A stretch of 9,074 bases of DNA from Anaerolineaceae bacterium UBA6105 (GTDB lineage Bacteria > Chloroflexota > Anaerolineae > Anaerolineales > Anaerolineaceae), in the NCBI GenBank assembly GCA_002423495.1, contig DIWN01000034.1, positions 1 to 9,074 on the forward strand, read 5' to 3'. Shown here piece after piece: positions 6,265 to 9,074 of the stretch. The notes beneath the pieces are model-generated. The model saw nothing but the letters and a program-made list of their open reading frames with translations, was not told the origin of the DNA and did not search any database. Numbering within the stretch: position 1 is the first letter of the stretch; each line of letters begins with the position of its first letter. The position numbers and the translations under genes were made by a program.

Positions 6265-6908
6265 TGGAATTGAGCATAGAACAAGCCCGCGCCTTTTATC
6301 CCGGCGATGACCCGGTGCATGGTTTTGACCACGTCATGCGGGTCTACCGGATTGCCGAGCGGCTCGGCAGGGAAGAAGGCGCCGACCTGGAGATCATCCA
6401 CACCGCCGCGCTCTTGCACGACTCCCGCGGCGCGGACCCGCGCGGCGAGGCGAACGAACGTGAGGTACACCACCTGCTTAGCGCGGAGTTTGCCGAAACC
6501 GTGCTGACGGAGATGGGCTGGCAGCCGGAACGGATTGAGGCGGTGCAGCATTGCATTCGCAGCCACCGCTACCGCGCGCAGGATGAACCTCCGCAGACCA
6601 TCGAGGCGATGTGCCTCTTTGATGCCGATAAGCTGGACGTCCTTGGGGCGATTGGGGCGGCACGCACCACGGCTTTCTCCGCGCAGGCGGACCTGCCGTT
6701 TTATCGCGAGCCTTCTCAGCGCTTCCTGGAAAGCGGCGAGCATGAGCCCGACGAGCTGCACAGCGCCTATCACGAGTTTTTGTTTAAACTTCAGTTTGTG
6801 CACGAACGCCTGCTCACCAGGGCTGGCAGAGCCATTGCCCAGCAGCGCAACGCATTCTTGCGCCAATATTTCGAACAGCTGCAAGCCGAATGCCGCGGTG
6901 AGCGATAG
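6264..6908 (+). CDS. HD-domain metal-dependent phosphohydrolase
   Basis: A 214-residue protein from ATG 6264, whose A is shared with the preceding stop (TGATG). GAGG at 6255-6258 lies 5 bases upstream; this start is preferred to the in-frame ATG at 6174 inside the membrane-protein gene. Seen: HGFDHVMRV (residues 19-27, first His of the HD signature at His23), ALLHDSRG (49-56, His52-Asp53), His96 and His101 in QHCIRSH, and Asp122 in FDADKLD. This is the full H...HD...H...H...D metal-site pattern of HD phosphohydrolases similar to the YedJ-type proteins. The C-terminal part (about 150-214) is helical with many charged residues. Family members hydrolyse phosphate esters of nucleotides or related molecules; the substrate here is unknown. 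The neighbouring ADP-ribosylglycohydrolase, 15 bases downstream, makes a nucleotide or ADP-ribose-derived substrate an attractive but unproven idea. Confidence 0.88.
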   Translation: MELSIEQARAFYPGDDPVHGFDHVMRVYRIAERLGREEGADLEIIHTAALLHDSRGADPRGEANEREVHHLLSAEFAETVLTEMGWQPERIEAVQHCIRSHRYRAQDEPPQTIEAMCLFDADKLDVLGAIGAARTTAFSAQADLPFYREPSQRFLESGEHEPDELHSAYHEFLFKLQFVHERLLTRAGRAIAQQRNAFLRQYFEQLQAECRGER

Positions 6909-6912
6909 TTTC

Positions 6913-6918
6913 AGGAGG
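6913..6918 (+). promoter_or_regulatory. Consensus ribosome binding site of the ADP-ribosylglycohydrolase gene
   Basis: AGGAGG lies 5 bases before ATG 6924. It is the strongest Shine-Dalgarno match in the window and shows that this gene can be translated independently of its upstream neighbour. Confidence 0.75.
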
Positions 6919-6923
6919 AGACA

Positions 6924-7697
6924 ATGATCGGGGCGATTATTGGCGATGTAGTTGGTTCGGTCTATGAGTTCAACAACCATCGCAGCAAGGAATTTCCGCT
7001 TTTCAAAGCAAACTCTGATTTCACGGATGACAGCGTTTTGAGCTTTACCACGGCGAAGGTGCTGCTGGATGGCGGTGATTATGGCGCTACTTACCAGCAA
7101 TTCGCCAGGGCTTATCCCCATCGCGGATACGGCGGGCGTTTCAGAAGGTGGATCAAGCTGGACGACCCCAAACCTTACAACAGTTTTGGCAATGGCTCGG
7201 CCATGCGCGTCTCACCGGTTGGATTTGCTTTCCCTGACCTTGAGACCACTCTGGCGGAGGCCAGGCACAGCGCGGAAGTGACCCACAACCACCCGGAAGG
7301 CATCAAGGGCGCCCAGGCGGTGGCACTGGCAATCTGGATGGCAAGGCAGAGCGTAGATAAAGCAGCGATTCGCCGGGAAATCATACAGCAATTTGGGTAT
7401 GATCTCAGTCGCGATTGTGAATTTATCCGAAAAGTGAATAAATTTGACGAAACCTGCCAGGGCTCGGTACCTGAGGCGATCACATGTTTTTTGGAATCCA
7501 TTGATTTTGAGGATTGCATTCGCCTGAGCATCTCGATTGGCGGGGACAGTGACACCATCGCCTGCATCGCCGGAGGGATCGCGCAGGCTTATTATGGTGA
7601 AATTCCAGGTTGGATTGTGGAAGAAACGCGTGCCCGTTTGCCCCTTGAATTTTTGGAGATCCTGGATCGGTTTGAAGAAATAGCATTGAGGAACTGA
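6924..7697 (+). CDS. ADP-ribosylglycohydrolase (DraG/ARH) family protein
   Basis: A 257-residue all-helical single-domain protein. Seen: MIGAIIGDVVGS (1-12), the metal-binding FTDDS (33-37; Thr34, Asp35, Asp36), FGNGSAMRVSPVGF about residues 90-103, and the second metal triad in SIGGDSDTIA (204-213; Asp208, Asp210, Thr211). These match the two-metal site of DraG and ARH enzymes, which remove ADP-ribose from proteins or cleave ADP-ribosylated small molecules. The protein is shorter than classical DraG (about 290 residues) but similar to many bacterial stand-alone members. No DraT transferase, nitrogenase gene, macrodomain or ADP-ribosyltransferase toxin is seen in the window, so the original DraG role is not supported. 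It is the last gene of the hutI operon and is followed by a set of inverted repeats before a convergent gene. The target is unknown. Confidence 0.9.
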   Translation: MIGAIIGDVVGSVYEFNNHRSKEFPLFKANSDFTDDSVLSFTTAKVLLDGGDYGATYQQFARAYPHRGYGGRFRRWIKLDDPKPYNSFGNGSAMRVSPVGFAFPDLETTLAEARHSAEVTHNHPEGIKGAQAVALAIWMARQSVDKAAIRREIIQQFGYDLSRDCEFIRKVNKFDETCQGSVPEAITCFLESIDFEDCIRLSISIGGDSDTIACIAGGIAQAYYGEIPGWIVEETRARLPLEFLEILDRFEEIALRN

Positions 7698-7732
7698 GAT
7701 TGCGGCGGTGTCTGATTCTATGATCGCACCGG

Positions 7733-7754
7733 CGTCCCTGCCGAGCACGGGACG
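7733..7754. terminator. Inverted repeat 1 in the convergent gap, possible terminator
   Basis: CGTCCC (7733-7738) pairs with GGGACG (7749-7754) across a 10-base loop, extendable by a G-U pair. It begins 36 bases after the stop of the ADP-ribosylglycohydrolase gene and is followed at once by a short palindrome, GACC TTTA GGTC (7756-7767). No T-tract follows in either direction, so intrinsic termination is uncertain; a mobile-repeat origin is an alternative. Confidence 0.4.
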
Positions 7755-7772
7755 TGACCTTTAGGTCTCCAC

Positions 7773-7793
7773 CAATCATTCTTTCCGTGATTG
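7773..7793. repeat. Inverted repeat 2 in the convergent gap
   Basis: CAATCA (7773-7778) pairs with TGATTG (7788-7793) across a 9-base loop that is pyrimidine-rich. The stem is A-T rich and weak alone; it is listed because it sits between two stronger repeats. Confidence 0.3.
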
Positions 7794-7804
7794 CATTTCA
7801 AGAG

Positions 7805-7827
7805 CCGGATTGACAAGCGCAATCCGG
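7805..7827. terminator. Inverted repeat 3, perfect 8-bp stem, possible bidirectional terminator
   Basis: CCGGATTG (7805-7812) and CAATCCGG (7820-7827) are perfectly complementary across a 7-base loop, with one more possible G-U pair outside. It lies 32 bases beyond the hydrogenase stop on the minus strand and 107 bases beyond the plus-strand gene, so it could end transcription from both. Neither flank is T-rich, which weakens a factor-independent terminator reading. Confidence 0.5.
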
Positions 7828-7859
7828 TCTACAGTGATACCCATTGGTTACTTGTTTTA

Positions 7860-9074
7860 TTACTTGGTCGCGCAGGCGATGCAGGGGTCAAAGGCGCGCA
7901 CCACCCGTCCGACTGCCCGAGCAAGTTCGTTGCTGATGCCTTCCGGGCTCACGTATCGTTTGGCTGCAACCATCAGCGCCCGGCGGATGGCCAGCATGTT
8001 ATGTACCGTTGGGATAATGAAATCCGCATTTTTGATCAGCCCGTTTTCAACTTCATAACGATGAATCAGCGGCCCTCGCGGGGCTTCTACCAAGCCAAAT
8101 CCGATCCCATCCCTGGGCTGATACCTAACCATCGCTTCGCCGTTTTGCAAATCGGTTTCGAGCATTTGTTTGGCTTTTTCAAGCGCGTAAACTAACTCGA
8201 TCCCCCGACAGAGGTCGAAGAACAAGATCGCGTGGGCGGGTTTGCCATACGCTTCGTCGAAGCGTTTCAGGTAAGCATCGGCCTTCGGAGTGCCAAAGGA
8301 ATTTGTCAGGTTGATCCGCGCGAGGCTGTTTGCCCGCATGATGTGACCCTGGAAATCACTTATGCCAGCATAGGAGTAGTCGCTCGCTTCAATATTTATG
8401 TAATTTTCGTACTCCTGGGGCGCAAAAGTGTGACACTGCCGCCCCTCGTTGCACATAACTCTCAGCTGATTACTGTTGAGCCGGAAATTATCGGCCTCAG
8501 TCGAGGCGAGATAGTAAGTGGGTTCGTCATCACCCCAGGTGCCAATGCGGTCGACCATTTCCAGCGACATCTGCCAATAATTGTCCACCAAATCAACAGC
8601 CACTGGCAGTAATTCTTCAATTGTTTTGATCATTGCGTCGGCTTTTTCACGGGGGATGCTGCTGGTTACACCGCCAATGACAGTTTTGATGGGATGGATG
8701 AATTGTCCTCCAGCCAGGCTGATCAGGTCGGTGCCGATTTTTCTGATTTTCAGGGACATCTGGGCAAGAGAAAACTGCCGGGCTTTGCTTTCCTGATCGT
8801 CTCCCATCTCAAAAAGCGAACTGGCGTTGACGCGGTCTGGCATGGTAAAGATGAAGAGTGAGGTGGCCTGATTTTGAATCAATTGCCCAAGCAGCAGCAC
8901 TTCCCGAATTTCCGTTGCCAGAGGAGGAGGTGTGACCCCAAAAACGTCTTCAAGCGCTTTTACGGAAGCCACCTGGTGGGCGGTGGAACAAACACCGCAG
9001 ATACGCGGAACGATTACGGTTATTTGTTCGGCTGGAATTCCCTGAACATAATAGCTGAAACCGCGCATTTCCAT
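7860..9074 (-). CDS. NiFe hydrogenase large (alpha) subunit, 5' partial, probably group 3-like
   Basis: The gene runs from beyond the right edge to a TAA at 7862-7860. The 404 residues seen are most of the protein; roughly 35-45 N-terminal residues appear to be missing, because the frame is open at the edge and the first metal motif comes too early. Seen: PRICGVCSTAH (23-33), the L1 motif whose Cys26 and Cys29 bind the Ni-Fe centre, VEAPRGPLIH (the conserved E-x-PRG-x-L-x-H block near the active site), and FDPCIACATK (395-404), the L2 motif with Cys398 and Cys401. The sequence looks most like soluble cytoplasmic group 3 enzymes that couple H2 to NAD(P) or other carriers, though the subgroup is not certain. 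L2 normally ends in His or Arg followed by a cleaved C-terminal peptide; here it ends in Lys404 and the stop codon follows directly. Small-subunit and electron-transfer genes would lie to the right, outside the window. Confidence 0.93.
   Translation of the reverse strand: MEMRGFSYYVQGIPAEQITVIVPRICGVCSTAHQVASVKALEDVFGVTPPPLATEIREVLLLGQLIQNQATSLFIFTMPDRVNASSLFEMGDDQESKARQFSLAQMSLKIRKIGTDLISLAGGQFIHPIKTVIGGVTSSIPREKADAMIKTIEELLPVAVDLVDNYWQMSLEMVDRIGTWGDDEPTYYLASTEADNFRLNSNQLRVMCNEGRQCHTFAPQEYENYINIEASDYSYAGISDFQGHIMRANSLARINLTNSFGTPKADAYLKRFDEAYGKPAHAILFFDLCRGIELVYALEKAKQMLETDLQNGEAMVRYQPRDGIGFGLVEAPRGPLIHRYEVENGLIKNADFIIPTVHNMLAIRRALMVAAKRYVSPEGISNELARAVGRVVRAFDPCIACATK

Larger units (their letters stand above)
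7698..7859. other. Intergenic region between convergent operons
   Basis: A 162-base gap between the stop of the ADP-ribosylglycohydrolase gene and the stop of the hydrogenase gene. It holds three successive inverted repeats described separately and no credible coding frame. Because both flanking genes read towards it, it should contain transcription ends and no promoter is expected. Confidence 0.6.

Noticed and set aside
6246..7121. Minus-strand open frame of about 291 codons opposite the HD and ADP-ribosylglycohydrolase genes
   Set aside because: It spans two well-supported plus-strand genes and their junction, lacks recognisable motifs and is explained by G+C-rich codon use on the other strand.
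6924..7697. DraG of a nitrogenase-regulating DraT/DraG system
   Set aside because: No DraT, nitrogenase or PII gene is present in the window and the protein is shorter than classical DraG; only the family call is justified.
7796..7865. Frameshift that would restore a C-terminal extension to the hydrogenase
   Set aside because: The shifted frame is open for about 21 codons but would give Gln, not His, at the expected position with a simple one-base insertion, and the tail has no clear family match. Not strong enough to call a pseudogene.
7791..8195. Plus-strand open frame covering the end of the hydrogenase gene
   Set aside because: It overlaps the conserved L2 and PRG motifs on the other strand and begins inside the inverted-repeat region; no motif or ribosome binding site supports it.

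Overview
The window is bacterial, gene-dense, with base composition a little over half G+C. It holds nine protein genes plus two short intergenic regions. The protein set is a MurNAc-6-phosphate etherase in a sugar operon, a ceramidase-fold amidohydrolase, imidazolonepropionase, an ADP-ribosylglycohydrolase and a cytoplasmic-type NiFe hydrogenase. Together with the intergenic repeat style, this would suit an anaerobic or facultative heterotroph, perhaps of the Chloroflexota (Anaerolineae). That placement is an inference from gene content and has low confidence. No tRNA, rRNA, CRISPR array, prophage or insertion sequence was seen.

Region A (1-4642, plus strand) is one tightly packed operon that enters from the left edge. 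It encodes a neutral-ceramidase-like metal amidohydrolase (5' end outside the window), a SIS-domain phosphosugar-binding protein, a Cof-type HAD phosphatase, MurQ (MurNAc-6-P etherase) and a medium-chain dehydrogenase without the usual zinc ligands. Junctions are a 3-base overlap, 16 bases, 10 bases and 1 base. MurQ anchors the operon to amino-sugar or peptidoglycan-fragment catabolism: it releases D-lactate and GlcNAc-6-P. The other four genes are generic by family but plausible as an amide hydrolase, a sugar-phosphate isomerase or binder, a phosphatase and an oxidoreductase acting on the same sugar stream. No nagA, nagB, kinase or transporter lies within the window.

Region B (4643-4809) is a 167-base gap with a probable dispersed-repeat remnant (4712-4745) and a -10-like box placed so that transcription of hutI would start at or next to its ATG (possible leaderless mRNA).

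Region C (4810-7697, plus strand) is a second operon: hutI, a 63-65 residue two-helix membrane protein, an HD-domain phosphohydrolase and an ADP-ribosylglycohydrolase. HutI has all expected metal and catalytic residues but no other histidine-degradation gene next to it.

Region D (7698-7859) is the gap between convergent genes and contains three successive short inverted repeats, the last with a perfect 8-bp stem. These may act as a bidirectional transcription end, though no T-tract is present.

Region E (7860-9074, minus strand) is the 3' part of a NiFe hydrogenase large subunit whose start lies beyond the right edge. It ends exactly at the second nickel-binding motif with Lys in place of the usual His and no C-terminal maturation peptide. 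This is the most striking molecular oddity in the window.
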